Shown here piece by piece: positions 33,425 through 42,365 of a stretch of DNA of 52,346 nt. Under the pieces are notes generated by a model that searched no databases, had not been told where the DNA came from, and saw nothing but the letters and a program-made list of their open reading frames with translations. Position numbers and translations under genes: made by a program. Where the stretch lies: the NCBI GenBank assembly GCA_017616435.1, contig JAFZYC010000089.1, positions 1 through 52,346 of the forward strand, read 5' to 3'. How positions within the stretch are numbered: the first letter of the stretch is position 1; each line of letters begins with the position of its first letter. Source of the stretch: Clostridia bacterium (GTDB lineage Bacteria; Bacillota; Clostridia; Christensenellales; CAG-138).

Positions 33425-34440
33425 TAAAGCTTGCGATAGACTGCTTCGGCGGGGATCACAGCCCCGAGGCGAACGTTAAAGGCGCGCTCATCGCGCTCAA
33501 GTCGCTGCCCGATCTTTTCCTCGTGCTCACGGGCGACGAGGAAAAGATAAGGCGGGAGCTCGATGGAAAGGACTTCGATCCCGCGAGGATCGAGGTCATT
33601 AACGCGCCGAAAGTCATCGGCTGCGACGAGACGCCGACCGTCGCGATAAGGCAGAAGAAGGACAGCTCGCTCATGAGGGCGATAGAGCTCCTTCGTACGG
33701 ACGAAAGCGTGCACGGCATAGTCACTATAGGCTCGACAGGCGCGCTCGTGGCCGCTGCGACGCTGCGCGTCGGGCGAATACCGGGCGTCAAACGCCCCGC
33801 GTTCTGCCCGATACTGCCCACCATGGACGGCGGGATCGTAGGCGTGTGCGACAGCGGCGCGAACGTCGACGTAAGCGTACAGATGCTCCGCCAGTTCGCT
33901 GTGATGGGCAGCCTTTATCTCGAGTGTGCGTACGGCATAGAAAGGCCGCGCGTGGCGCTGCTCAATATCGGAGTGGAGGCCGAAAAGGGCGACGAGCTCC
34001 GCAAGGCCGCGTATCCCGCGCTTTCGGAGACGGAAGGCGTCAATTTCGTCGGCAACATGGAGAGCCGCGATCTGCTCTCCGGCGGATACGACCTTGTCGT
34101 CACCGACGGTTTTGCGGGCAACGTGCTCATAAAATCCACGGAGGGCGCCTGCCTCGAGATGCTTAAAAAGCTCAAAAAGGATATCTGCTCGCGCACGATC
34201 AACAAGATCGGCGCGCTGCTAATGAAGCGCATGTTCGATGAGGAGAAGCGCTTCATGGATTACCGCAATTACGGCGGCAGCGTGCTGCTCGGCTGTAAAA
34301 AGATCGTCGTGAAGGGGCACGGCTCCTCGAACGACGCCGCGGTAGCGAAATGCATAGAACAGGCCTACCGCATGCAGGCGGCGGACCTGACCGAAAAGAC
34401 CGCGCAGGGTATCGCAGCGATCGCGCCCGAAGCGGAATGA
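33421..34440 (+). CDS. plsX: Phosphate acyltransferase PlsX
   Basis: A 339-aa enzyme that exchanges acyl groups between acyl-ACP and phosphate, making acyl-phosphate for PlsY in phospholipid synthesis. The start KLAIDCFGGDHSPEANVKGAL is the PlsX signature, followed by IVTIGSTGALVAAATLRVGRIPGVKRPA, LLNIGVEAEKGDEL and VVTDGFAGNVLIKSTEG. Length is standard. Together with FakA/FakB it joins exogenous fatty acids to both phospholipids and acyl-ACP. Its ATG overlaps the preceding gene stop. Confidence 0.96.
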   Translation: MIKLAIDCFGGDHSPEANVKGALIALKSLPDLFLVLTGDEEKIRRELDGKDFDPARIEVINAPKVIGCDETPTVAIRQKKDSSLMRAIELLRTDESVHGIVTIGSTGALVAAATLRVGRIPGVKRPAFCPILPTMDGGIVGVCDSGANVDVSVQMLRQFAVMGSLYLECAYGIERPRVALLNIGVEAEKGDELRKAAYPALSETEGVNFVGNMESRDLLSGGYDLVVTDGFAGNVLIKSTEGACLEMLKKLKKDICSRTINKIGALLMKRMFDEEKRFMDYRNYGGSVLLGCKKIVVKGHGSSNDAAVAKCIEQAYRMQAADLTEKTAQGIAAIAPEAE

Positions 34441-34455
34441 CATAGGGGAGAACAC

Positions 34456-35850
34456 ATGGAGACCGCCGCAAAAGGCAGAAAAACAGCGATACTGGTTTTG
34501 AGGCTCGCCGCGCTGGCCGCGGCCGCGGGCGTATTTACCGCGTATGCCTTTAAGAACGCCGCGGGGCTCGATGCAGCCGATCTTGCGATGCCGCTTGCCG
34601 CGCTTATATGCTTCACGTTCGTGTTCATCGCCGCCGCGCCGAATATCGTCCGCGCGGTGACGGGGGAGGAGCGCCCCTCTTTTGCAGAGGAGGAGCCCAA
34701 GGGCAGATGGGGAACGTTTGCGCTGATCTGCCTTTGCGCGCTCGCGCTGCACGTCGTAACGGGGCTTGCAGGCGCGTTCCTATACCGCGGGCTCGGGGAT
34801 TTCATATCCCGCGACGCGGATATCGTCTCAGCATGGCGCGCCTCGTGGATGAAGCTCAACACCGACGCCGGGCACTACCTCAATATCGCGGAGAACTGGT
34901 ACGTGAAGGAGGGCAACGACAGGCTGCTCATCGTCTTCCTGCCGATGTTCCCGGTCCTGATACGCGGGCTCAATAGTATCGTTCACGACAGCTTCATTTC
35001 GGCACAGATCATAAACGCCGCCGCGACCGCGCTGGCCTCCGGAATGACGTACATCACGCTGATACCCGCAATAGGCGAAAAGCGCTCCAAGGCCGCCGCG
35101 TTCATCGCGCTGCTGCTGCCGGGAGCGATATTCATGAACTCGCCCATGACGGAGCCGCTGTTCATGCTTTTTTCGGTCTGCGCGTTCTTCTTCATGCAGA
35201 AGCGCCGCTGGATCGCGGCCGGCATATTTACGGCGTTCGCCGGCTTCACAAGGTCGCTCGGCGTGCTCCTTGCTGTGCCTCTCGCGTTCATGGGCCTGTG
35301 CGAGCTGATTCGACTGATAAGGGCGAAGCAGGGCGTGCGCGGCACGCTCATAAGGCTCGTGACAGGGCTTGTGATATCGGTGCTCGGAACGCTCGCATAC
35401 CTTGCGATAAACTATCAGATCCACGGAGAGGCTTTGAAGTTCTTCGAGTTCCAGTGGTCGAACTGGCATCAGAAGGCCTGCCCGTTCTTCGATACGCCTC
35501 GCTACATACTTGACCGCGCGATCCAATCTGTGCCGGTTAACATGGGCACGTTCTGCTCGCTCTGGCTGCCGGAGCTCATCGCGATATTCGGCTCGCTTGC
35601 GATAATGGGCGCCGCCGCGAAGCGCCTTCCGGCCGCGTACGTCATCTATTTCCTCTGCTATTATGCCGTCGCGATAGGCTGCACATGGCTGCTCTCCGCG
35701 GTGCGGTACCTTTGCGCCGCGCTCCCGCTCATCGCCGCCGTCGAGCTACAGTGCTCCAAGCCGCGCAGGACCGCAGTGGTATTCGCGGTGCTAATACCGC
35801 TGTACGCGGCGTATATGCTCATGTACATGGAACGGCTCGGAATCTATTGA
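34456..35850 (+). CDS. PIG-V-like membrane mannosyltransferase family protein
   Basis: A 464-aa polytopic membrane protein with about ten hydrophobic segments. The TDAGHYLNIAENWY motif after an early membrane segment (about residues 136-149), FLPMFPVLIRGLNSI and the aromatic SNWHQKACPFFDTPRYILD luminal segment resemble the PIG-V/GT-C glycosyltransferase family, which uses polyprenyl-phosphate sugars. Residues 70-90 form a charged cytosolic loop (EERPSFAEEEPKGRW). GGGAGA precedes the ATG, 15 nt after plsX. It probably glycosylates an envelope lipid or polymer; donor and acceptor are unknown. Confidence 0.75.
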   Translation: METAAKGRKTAILVLRLAALAAAAGVFTAYAFKNAAGLDAADLAMPLAALICFTFVFIAAAPNIVRAVTGEERPSFAEEEPKGRWGTFALICLCALALHVVTGLAGAFLYRGLGDFISRDADIVSAWRASWMKLNTDAGHYLNIAENWYVKEGNDRLLIVFLPMFPVLIRGLNSIVHDSFISAQIINAAATALASGMTYITLIPAIGEKRSKAAAFIALLLPGAIFMNSPMTEPLFMLFSVCAFFFMQKRRWIAAGIFTAFAGFTRSLGVLLAVPLAFMGLCELIRLIRAKQGVRGTLIRLVTGLVISVLGTLAYLAINYQIHGEALKFFEFQWSNWHQKACPFFDTPRYILDRAIQSVPVNMGTFCSLWLPELIAIFGSLAIMGAAAKRLPAAYVIYFLCYYAVAIGCTWLLSAVRYLCAALPLIAAVELQCSKPRRTAVVFAVLIPLYAAYMLMYMERLGIY

Positions 35851-35859
35851 CAGTATTAT

Positions 35860-35895
35860 AAAAAGCTCCTCCGGCGACTGCCGGAGGAGCTTTTT
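35860..35895. terminator. Bidirectional terminator (plsX operon / opp operon)
   Basis: A 16-bp perfect stem, AAAAAGCTCCTCCGGC with its complement, and a GACT loop. T runs occur on both strands, serving the rightward lipid operon and the leftward opp operon. Confidence 0.92.
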
Positions 35896-35924
35896 CTTTA
35901 GTTAGTCTCTTCAGCCTTCAGGAA

Positions 35925-37607
35925 TTATTTGCCTTCCTTGGCATACATGAAGAAGAAGTAACCCATGGTGGTGTAACCGATGTTGGTCACGCCCTTGTTG
36001 CAGTACATGTTGGTGTAGTAGTAGATCGGGCATACGGGGAAGCCGCCCTCACCGAACAGGGTCTCCTCAGCCTCGTAGAGGGTGTTGTCGCGGTCGGCGC
36101 CTGCAGCCATGGACTTAGCGGCAGCGATCTTCGCATCGAAGGTGGGATCGCTGTAGAGACCGTAGTTGTAGGAGTTGCCGGTCACGAGCAGCTCGAGGTA
36201 GGTGATAGGATCGTTGTAGTCGGCGATCCAGCCAAGACGTGCAACACCGAAGTTGTGCTCGCCGAGGCCGGTGGTGTAGGTGCCCCACTCCTGGTTCTCA
36301 AGGGTGATCTTGATGCCGAGGACGGTCTGCCTGTCCTGACCGCAGGCTTCAGCGATCGCCTTATGAGCTTCGGAGGTGTTGAAGTTGTAAACGATGGTCG
36401 TGGAAGGATCCCACTTGCCCTCGTCCACAGCGGCCTGATAGAGCTGCTTCGCAAGCTCGCAGCGGCCGGCGTAGGTGGAGAGATCGGCATCGGGATACAT
36501 GCCCTTAAGGGTGTTGTAGATGGCGCCGAGCTCGGAAACACCGAACGCGAAGTTCTTGCCGGTGGAGTCGAGGATACCGGAGGCTACAAAGCCGGTCGCG
36601 GGCGCCTGGCCCCCCTGGGTGACGTTGTTGACGATGTTCTCACGGTCAACGGAAAGTACCATAGCCGCGCGTACACGCCAATCCTGGATCTTCTCGCAGT
36701 TCAGATAGAGATAGTAGGTGCCGACGTACGGATTGATGAAGCAGTCGCCGCTCTCACGCAGGGAAGCGATCATGTCGGAGGGGAAGCTCTCAATGAACTG
36801 ATACTCGCCGGACTGATAGGAGGAGAGGATAGCGGTCTCGGAATCGCTCAGCCACCAGGTGATGGACTTGGGACCAAGCTTCGCAAGATCATAGTACTTC
36901 TCGTTCTTCTCCATCTTGATGTAGCTGTCGTGCTGCCACTCGGTGATCTTGTACGGGCCGTTTACAACGATGGTAGCGGGCTCGGTCCAGGTCTCACTGC
37001 TCTCGACGACGTCCTGACGGAGGGGTACGAGGGAAGCGAATGCGCACATCTCGAGGAAGTAGGTGCAGGGGGAGCAGAGGGTGACTTCAAGGGTCTTATC
37101 GTCGACGGCCTTGATGCCCAGTTCGCTCTTGTCCTTCTCACCGGCCTGGATCTCGGCGGCGTTCACAACGATGCCGTCAAGGAAGTAGCCGTAGTCGGCC
37201 GCGGTAGCGGGATCGACAAGGCGCTGCCAGGAGTAGACCCAGTCTTTCGCGGTGACAGCCTGGCCGTCGGACCAGTAGATGTCGTCGCGAAGGGTGAAGG
37301 TGTAGACCTTCTGATCGTCGGATACGGTGTAGCTCTTGGCTTGGCCGCATACGACCTCGGTGCCCTTCATGTTGGGATCGTCGGCTGCATTGGTAGCAAG
37401 GAGCTGATACTTCATCAGGTTTTCAAACTGATGCTGAGTATAGGTGGAACCGTCGACAGAGCTAACGAGAGAGGGGTCGATGGTTTCGGGCTCGGATGCA
37501 ATGCAGACATTGATCTCGAAGTCGGGGTTCTGCTTTTCGGTGCCTTTGCAGGCCGCCAGAGCGACAACCATGCAGAGAACCATAAGCAGTGCTAGAAGCT
37601 TTTTCAT
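35925..37607 (-). CDS. oppA: Oligopeptide ABC transporter substrate-binding lipoprotein
   Basis: A 560-aa family 5 solute-binding protein. Signal peptide MKKLLALLMVLCMVVALAAC has its lipobox Cys at residue 20; the mature start is IASEPETIDPSL, typical of OppA, followed by YTFTLRDDIYWSDGQAVTAKDWVYSWQRL and the C-terminal YLELLVTGNSYNYGLYSDPTFD block. It binds peptides outside the cell for the OppBCDF complex. ATG 37607 is chosen because AAGGAGG precedes it; the longer reading from 37655 is unsupported. It is the last gene of the operon, 44 nt after oppF, an arrangement that lets it have extra expression. Confidence 0.94.
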   Translation of the reverse strand: MKKLLALLMVLCMVVALAACKGTEKQNPDFEINVCIASEPETIDPSLVSSVDGSTYTQHQFENLMKYQLLATNAADDPNMKGTEVVCGQAKSYTVSDDQKVYTFTLRDDIYWSDGQAVTAKDWVYSWQRLVDPATAADYGYFLDGIVVNAAEIQAGEKDKSELGIKAVDDKTLEVTLCSPCTYFLEMCAFASLVPLRQDVVESSETWTEPATIVVNGPYKITEWQHDSYIKMEKNEKYYDLAKLGPKSITWWLSDSETAILSSYQSGEYQFIESFPSDMIASLRESGDCFINPYVGTYYLYLNCEKIQDWRVRAAMVLSVDRENIVNNVTQGGQAPATGFVASGILDSTGKNFAFGVSELGAIYNTLKGMYPDADLSTYAGRCELAKQLYQAAVDEGKWDPSTTIVYNFNTSEAHKAIAEACGQDRQTVLGIKITLENQEWGTYTTGLGEHNFGVARLGWIADYNDPITYLELLVTGNSYNYGLYSDPTFDAKIAAAKSMAAGADRDNTLYEAEETLFGEGGFPVCPIYYYTNMYCNKGVTNIGYTTMGYFFFMYAKEGK

Positions 37608-37651
37608 TGTTCGTCCTCCTTGTTTAATAAGATGCTTGGTTTGTATTATGC

Positions 37652-38650
37652 TCAACCATTCTGCTCAAGCAGATGGCATGCACCGAAGTGACCCGGAGAG
37701 TATTCCTTAAGCTCCGGCATTTCCTCCCGGCAGCGATCCGTCGCATAGGGGCAGCGCGTGTGGAAGCGGCAGCCGGAGGGCGGATTGATGGGGCTCGGGA
37801 TGTCGCCCTCCAGAAGTATCCTCTGCCTCGTCTTGTTCTTTTCGGGATCGGGCAGCGGCACCGCGGAGAGCAGCGTTTGGGTATAGGGGTGGATGGGGTG
37901 GCTGCAGAGCTCGTAGCTTTCGGCAAGCTCCACAAGGCAGCCGAGGTACATGACGCCGATACGGTCCGAGATGTGGCGGACGACCGAAACGTCATGCGCT
38001 ATGAAGAGGTAGGTCAGGCCCTTCGACTCCTGCAGATCCTCCAGCATATTCACGACCTGGGACTGTATGGATACGTCCAGAGCGGATATGGGCTCGTCGC
38101 AGACTATGAACTCGGGCTCGACTGCAAGCGCCCTCGCGATGCCGACGCGCTGCTGCTGACCGCCGGAGAACTCATGAGGGAAGCGGTTCGCGTGCTCGGT
38201 ATTGAGGCCGACCTCGTCGAGCAGCTGACGGATCCTTTCCGTCCTCTCACCCCTTGACGAGGTGATCTTGTGGATATCCAGCGATTCGCCGATTATCTCG
38301 CCGACGGTCATACGCGGGTCGAGCGAGCCGGAGGGATCCTGGAATATTATCTGCATCTTGCGGCGGTAGGGGAGCATCTTTACGGAGATGTTTTCCGCCT
38401 TGTCGAATATGGGCACGCCGTCGTAGACTATGCGGCCGTCCGTCGGCTCATAGAGCCTTATTATCGTACGGCCGAGGGTCGTCTTGCCGCAGCCGGATTC
38501 GCCGACGAGGCCGAGCGTCTCTCCCTTATAGATGGAGAGGGATACGGACTCGACCGCCTGAACGAACTTTTTCTCGAACAGTTTGCCCTTTACGGGGAAG
38601 TATTTTTTGAGGTTTTCGACCTCAACAAGCTTTCTGCGTTCTTCGCTCAT
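37652..38650 (-). CDS. oppF: Oligopeptide ABC transporter ATPase OppF
   Basis: A 332-aa ABC ATPase. Walker [15 protein letters not shown] (about residues 50-63), Q-loop [20 protein letters not shown], signature [15 protein letters not shown], Walker [16 protein letters not shown] and the C-terminal cysteine-rich oligopeptide/dipeptide motif ([16 protein letters not shown]) typical of OppD/F and DppD/F proteins. The C-terminal Cys pattern may bind an Fe-S cluster, as in related proteins. Its start overlaps the oppD stop by ATGA. It powers import together with OppD. Confidence 0.95.
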   Translation of the reverse strand: MSEERRKLVEVENLKKYFPVKGKLFEKKFVQAVESVSLSIYKGETLGLVGESGCGKTTLGRTIIRLYEPTDGRIVYDGVPIFDKAENISVKMLPYRRKMQIIFQDPSGSLDPRMTVGEIIGESLDIHKITSSRGERTERIRQLLDEVGLNTEHANRFPHEFSGGQQQRVGIARALAVEPEFIVCDEPISALDVSIQSQVVNMLEDLQESKGLTYLFIAHDVSVVRHISDRIGVMYLGCLVELAESYELCSHPIHPYTQTLLSAVPLPDPEKNKTRQRILLEGDIPSPINPPSGCRFHTRCPYATDRCREEMPELKEYSPGHFGACHLLEQNG

Positions 38651-39804
38651 TTCTCAGCTTCCCCCTTATCGATCATGTCCTTATAGTGGAGCCAGCATGC
38701 GGAGATATGCCCCTCGCCGACCTCGGCAAAGGGAGGCTTCTGCCTCAAGCAGATCTTCATGCATTCGGAGCAGCGCGGGCCGAAGTTGCAGCCCTCCGGA
38801 GGATTCAGCAGATCGATGGGCGTGCCCTCGATCGGGACGAGTCTCTCGGTCGTCTCCTCGTCGAGCCTCGGTATGGAGGCCAGCAGGCGCTTCGTGTAGG
38901 GGTGCTGCGGATTGTAGAAGATGTCGTTGACCTTGCCCTGCTCGACTATCCTGCCGGCGTACATGACGGAGACGCGGTCGCATATCTCGGCGACGACGCC
39001 GAGGTTATGCGTGATGAATATGATGGAGGTGTTCTCCTTCTTCTGAAGATCCTTCATCAGCTCGAGTATCTGAGCCTGTATCGTAACGTCGAGCGCGGTG
39101 GTCGGCTCGTCTGCGATGAGCAGCTTGGGCCTGCATATAAGGGCCATCGCGATCATCGCCCTCTGGCGCATACCGCCGGAGAACTCATGCGGATACTGAT
39201 CCATGCGCTTTTCGGCGTTGTTGATGCCAACGAGCTCCAGCATCTCTATCGCACGCTGACGCGCCTCCTGCTTGGAGACGTGCGTGTACTCTTCCTCCTC
39301 GGGCTCTTCGCCTTCGGGAGAGGGCTCGCCGTTTTCATCCTTTTTCTTTGCGGGCTTGCTGTTATGGCAGGTCAGAGCCTCCATGAGCTGGTTGCCTATC
39401 GTGTAAACGGGGTTGAGGCAGGTCATGGGGTTCTGGAATATCATACTGACCTTGTTGCCGCGGAACTGCCTCATCTGCTCGGGAGTGTAGGCCAGGAGAT
39501 CCTCGCCCTCGAACTCGACCTTGCCGCCAATGACCTTGCCGGGGTTCTGGAGCAGGCCGATTATGGAGTAGGCCTCGACGCTCTTGCCGGAGCCGGACTC
39601 GCCGACTATGCCCATTACCTCGTTATAGCCAAGGGTGTAGGAGATGCCGTCGACCGCCTTTACCTCGCCCGCGGGGGTGAAGAAGGAGACCTTAAGATCC
39701 TCTACCTTGAGGAGCACGTCGTTTTCTCCGTGTTCTTCCTTGCCGGAGGGAACGTCGTTTTCCACGGTTTCTTCAATATTAAGGGGCACATTGTATTCTT
39801 CCAT
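38647..39804 (-). CDS. oppD: Oligopeptide ABC transporter ATPase OppD
   Basis: A 385-aa ABC ATPase. Walker [15 protein letters not shown] (about residues 69-82), signature [15 protein letters not shown], Walker [16 protein letters not shown] and C-terminal [14 protein letters not shown] are clear. It is longer than usual (about 330-350 aa) because of two additions: an acidic N-terminal tail of about 25 residues and an acidic insert of about 25 residues ([20 protein letters not shown], about 153-172) between the Q-loop and signature. Both are likely solvent-exposed. It pairs with OppF. Confidence 0.94.
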   Translation of the reverse strand: MEEYNVPLNIEETVENDVPSGKEEHGENDVLLKVEDLKVSFFTPAGEVKAVDGISYTLGYNEVMGIVGESGSGKSVEAYSIIGLLQNPGKVIGGKVEFEGEDLLAYTPEQMRQFRGNKVSMIFQNPMTCLNPVYTIGNQLMEALTCHNSKPAKKKDENGEPSPEGEEPEEEEYTHVSKQEARQRAIEMLELVGINNAEKRMDQYPHEFSGGMRQRAMIAMALICRPKLLIADEPTTALDVTIQAQILELMKDLQKKENTSIIFITHNLGVVAEICDRVSVMYAGRIVEQGKVNDIFYNPQHPYTKRLLASIPRLDEETTERLVPIEGTPIDLLNPPEGCNFGPRCSECMKICLRQKPPFAEVGEGHISACWLHYKDMIDKGEAEK

Positions 39805-39817
39805 GCTGCGACCTCCT

Positions 39818-41188
39818 TTATTTCTTCAACCGCGGATCGAGCGCGTCACGCAGACCGTCGCCGACGAGGTTAAGCGTCAGAACGATGATCGTAAGTATGA
39901 TCGCGGGGAATACCAGACGGTAGGGATATAGCTGTATCGTCTGCAATGCGTCGGAGCACAGGGAACCGAGACTTGCCATGGGAGCGGAGACGCCCAGACC
40001 GAGGAAGGAGAGGAACGACTCAAGGAATATCGCGGAGGGGATCTGCAGGCAGGTCGTGATAACGAGCGGGCCTATGCAGTTGGGCAGCAGGTGCTTCCTG
40101 ATTATGCGGGAATTGGATGCGCCGAGCGCGGTAGCCGCGGTGACGTATTCCTGCTTCTTGAGCATCAGGACCTGGCCGCGGATGATCCTCGCCATAGTGA
40201 CCCAATAGAGCACGGCGAATGTGATGAAGATACTGACTATGCCCGCGCCGAGGTCGCTCATCGCACGGACGAACGCGCTCGTCTCGGAATGAGCCTGGAA
40301 CCACATCTGCAGGGGCTCCTTCAGAACGACTTGCAGCAGCAGTACCACGAGCACCTCGGGTATGGAGTAGATCAGCTCGACTATTCGCATCATCACGAAG
40401 TCGACCGCGCCGCCGCAGAGACCGGAGATCGCGCCGTAGAGCGAGCCGATAATGAGGACGATGAGCGCGGCGATGACGCCGATGATGATGGAGACCCTCG
40501 CGCCGTACATGGTGCGCGCCATAATGTCGCGGCCCGCGGAATCCGTGCCGAACACGTGGGGGAATATGCGCTTCGAGAACTTGAGCTGCGCAGCGCCCTC
40601 CGCGGGGGTATCGGTAAACGCGATGGGAGTGTAATTCGTGTAAGCGCCGTCGCGGACGTCCGCCTCGTTGACGATCCTTAAGGGTTCCGCCTCGTCAAGA
40701 TCGAGAACGATCATGCAGTTGTCTATGGGCTTATCCAGCGTGAAGGCGTATGTCTTCTTTCCGGCGGTGATAGCGTAATCGCCCGCGGGAAGCGCGGTTA
40801 TGCTGCCCGGGCGCATGGAGGTCGAATACAGACCGTCGACGCTCTTTTCTATGGAGTGGGCGATCTCCTCGCCGGGGGAATACTCGAACGGGCCGAGCTT
40901 CTGCGCCGTGCGGTACTGATCGGAATAATTATAGGGGATGAGATACGGCCCGACGAACGCGAAGAACAGGCAGCAGAGGAAGACGAACAGCGCGACCATA
41001 GATACCGTATTGGAACGGAACCTGCGCCAAGCGTCCTTCCAGTAGGAGATGCTCTTGTGCGTCTCCACCATGGATTCCTTCTCGTTGTCGGAGGCCTTCT
41101 CGAAATCGCCGTCGTTTATCCCGAACGTATCCATGATCTTTTCGGGATCGACCTGGAAGGGACTGAGCTTTGCAAACGGTGTTTTCAT
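39818..41188 (-). CDS. oppC: Oligopeptide ABC transporter permease OppC with enlarged extracellular loop
   Basis: A 456-aa permease. An N-terminal cytosolic stretch of about 50 residues is followed by TM1 (MVALFVFLCCLFFAFVG, about 64-80), then a soluble region of about 135 residues (about 81-215) before the remaining five helices. The C-terminal inner-membrane motif GASNSRIIRKHLLPN is the EAA-type loop that contacts the ATPases. Usual OppC is about 300 aa, so the loop after TM1 is greatly enlarged and contains beta-rich sequence (AGKKTYAFTLDKPIDNCMIV). It works with OppB; the gap to oppB is 3 nt. Confidence 0.93.
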   Translation of the reverse strand: MKTPFAKLSPFQVDPEKIMDTFGINDGDFEKASDNEKESMVETHKSISYWKDAWRRFRSNTVSMVALFVFLCCLFFAFVGPYLIPYNYSDQYRTAQKLGPFEYSPGEEIAHSIEKSVDGLYSTSMRPGSITALPAGDYAITAGKKTYAFTLDKPIDNCMIVLDLDEAEPLRIVNEADVRDGAYTNYTPIAFTDTPAEGAAQLKFSKRIFPHVFGTDSAGRDIMARTMYGARVSIIIGVIAALIVLIIGSLYGAISGLCGGAVDFVMMRIVELIYSIPEVLVVLLLQVVLKEPLQMWFQAHSETSAFVRAMSDLGAGIVSIFITFAVLYWVTMARIIRGQVLMLKKQEYVTAATALGASNSRIIRKHLLPNCIGPLVITTCLQIPSAIFLESFLSFLGLGVSAPMASLGSLCSDALQTIQLYPYRLVFPAIILTIIVLTLNLVGDGLRDALDPRLKK

Positions 41189-41191
41189 TCG

Positions 41192-42133
41192 TCAGTCCTC
41201 CTTTGCGGTCAGCGTGATGCGCGGGTCGACTATCTTATAGACGATATCGACGACGAGCATCATTATAATAACGAGGGCGGAGAGCACGACTGTCGTCGCC
41301 ATAATGATCGGATAGTCGCGGGAGAGGACGCACTGCACGAAGTATTTGCCGAGGCCGGGAACGGAGAAAGTGGACTCGACGACGAAGCTGCCCGTGATGA
41401 TACCTGCGGTGACGGGACCGAGGTAGGTGATAACGGGGATGAGCGAGTTTCTCAGCGCGTGCTTCAATATGATGGAGCGCGTCTTTACGCCCTTTGCCCT
41501 TGCAGTGCGGATGTAATCCTGATTGATGGCGTCAAGCATGCTGGTGCGCATGAGCTTGGCGATATAGCAGGTGTAATAGGAAGAGAGGCTTATTACCGGC
41601 AGCACGTAGCTCTTGAAATTGGGAAGGTTGCCGCTCTTGGTCGGGAATATCGGTATTTTGACCGAAAACGCTATCAATAACAGCGCCGCCAAAACGAAAC
41701 CAGGGATCGCAACGCCAACGGTCGTTATAACACGCAAACAACCGTCGAGCCACGATCCGCGGAAATATGCTGCAAGGCAGCCAAGCGGGATGCCGACCAA
41801 TATCGCGAGCAGCAGCGAATATATGCCCAATTTTATTGACAGGATGAACTTGCCTTGTCGGAATATGATGTCCTTTACCGGCGTGCCCTCCTGCATCTTA
41901 AGGGATGTGCCGAGATCCCCCTTAAGGTAGCTCTTGATGTAGTTCCACAGCTGGATGTGAAGCGGCTTGTCTAGGCCGTACTTCGCTTCAGCCATCGCGA
42001 TCTGTTCGGGAGTCGATTTCTCGGTGAGGAACGGACTGCCGGGGATCGCGTTCATCAGCAGGAATGTGACGACCATGATCAGCAGCAGTATGAATATCGA
42101 ACCCACGATGCGCTTCAGGATATATGAACCCAT
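41192..42133 (-). CDS. oppB: Oligopeptide ABC transporter permease OppB
   Basis: A 313-aa permease with six predicted helices. The N-terminal YILKRIVGSIFILLLIMVVTFLLMNAIPGSP is the OppB/DppB signature, and the EAA-type loop is ARAKGVKTRSIILKHALRNS (about 219-238). Length is standard. It is the first gene of oppBCDFA. The ribosome binding site is GGGAGGA. Promoter at 42243-42271. Confidence 0.95.
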   Translation of the reverse strand: MGSYILKRIVGSIFILLLIMVVTFLLMNAIPGSPFLTEKSTPEQIAMAEAKYGLDKPLHIQLWNYIKSYLKGDLGTSLKMQEGTPVKDIIFRQGKFILSIKLGIYSLLLAILVGIPLGCLAAYFRGSWLDGCLRVITTVGVAIPGFVLAALLLIAFSVKIPIFPTKSGNLPNFKSYVLPVISLSSYYTCYIAKLMRTSMLDAINQDYIRTARAKGVKTRSIILKHALRNSLIPVITYLGPVTAGIITGSFVVESTFSVPGLGKYFVQCVLSRDYPIIMATTVVLSALVIIMMLVVDIVYKIVDPRITLTAKED

Positions 42134-42222
42134 AGATCCTCCCTTCGAATTCGGCCTGCGCGAAATAGCCGCACAGACCTTTTTTCGCCGATTTCAGTAC
42201 ATATCTATACATACTCTCAACG

Positions 42223-42240
42223 AAACATACGGATATGTTT
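42223..42240. promoter_or_regulatory. Inverted repeat over the opp transcription start
   Basis: AAACATA (42223-42229), CGGA, TATGTTT (42234-42240): a perfect 7-bp repeat at about +1 of the opp promoter, in the place expected for a repressor operator. The regulator is not identified. Confidence 0.5.
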
Positions 42241-42242
42241 GC

Positions 42243-42271
42243 ATTATATCATGCGATATACAGTTCGTCAA
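42243..42271 (-). promoter_or_regulatory. Promoter of the opp operon
   Basis: On the minus strand TTGACG (42271-42266), 17-nt spacer and TATAAT (42248-42243). The leader of about 100 nt before oppB holds no other clear signal besides the inverted repeat at 42223-42240. Confidence 0.88.
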
Positions 42272-42327
42272 TCGAAATATTTACACGGCATGACCGCAGG
42301 TTTTTGCATATTTGAATAAACGGGAAC

Positions 42328-42349
42328 AAAAAAGCCCCCGAAAGGGGGC
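42328..42349 (-). terminator. Terminator of the cello-oligosaccharide operon
   Basis: On the minus strand GCCCCC, TTTC loop, GGGGGC then TTTTTT, 17 nt after the GH5 stop. Confidence 0.88.
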
Positions 42350-42365
42350 AGGATCGCAGTCGGTA

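Noticed and set aside
36255..37595. 446-aa plus-strand frame opposite oppA
   Set aside because: Shadow of the oppA coding sequence; the oppA product matches its family from signal peptide to C-terminus.
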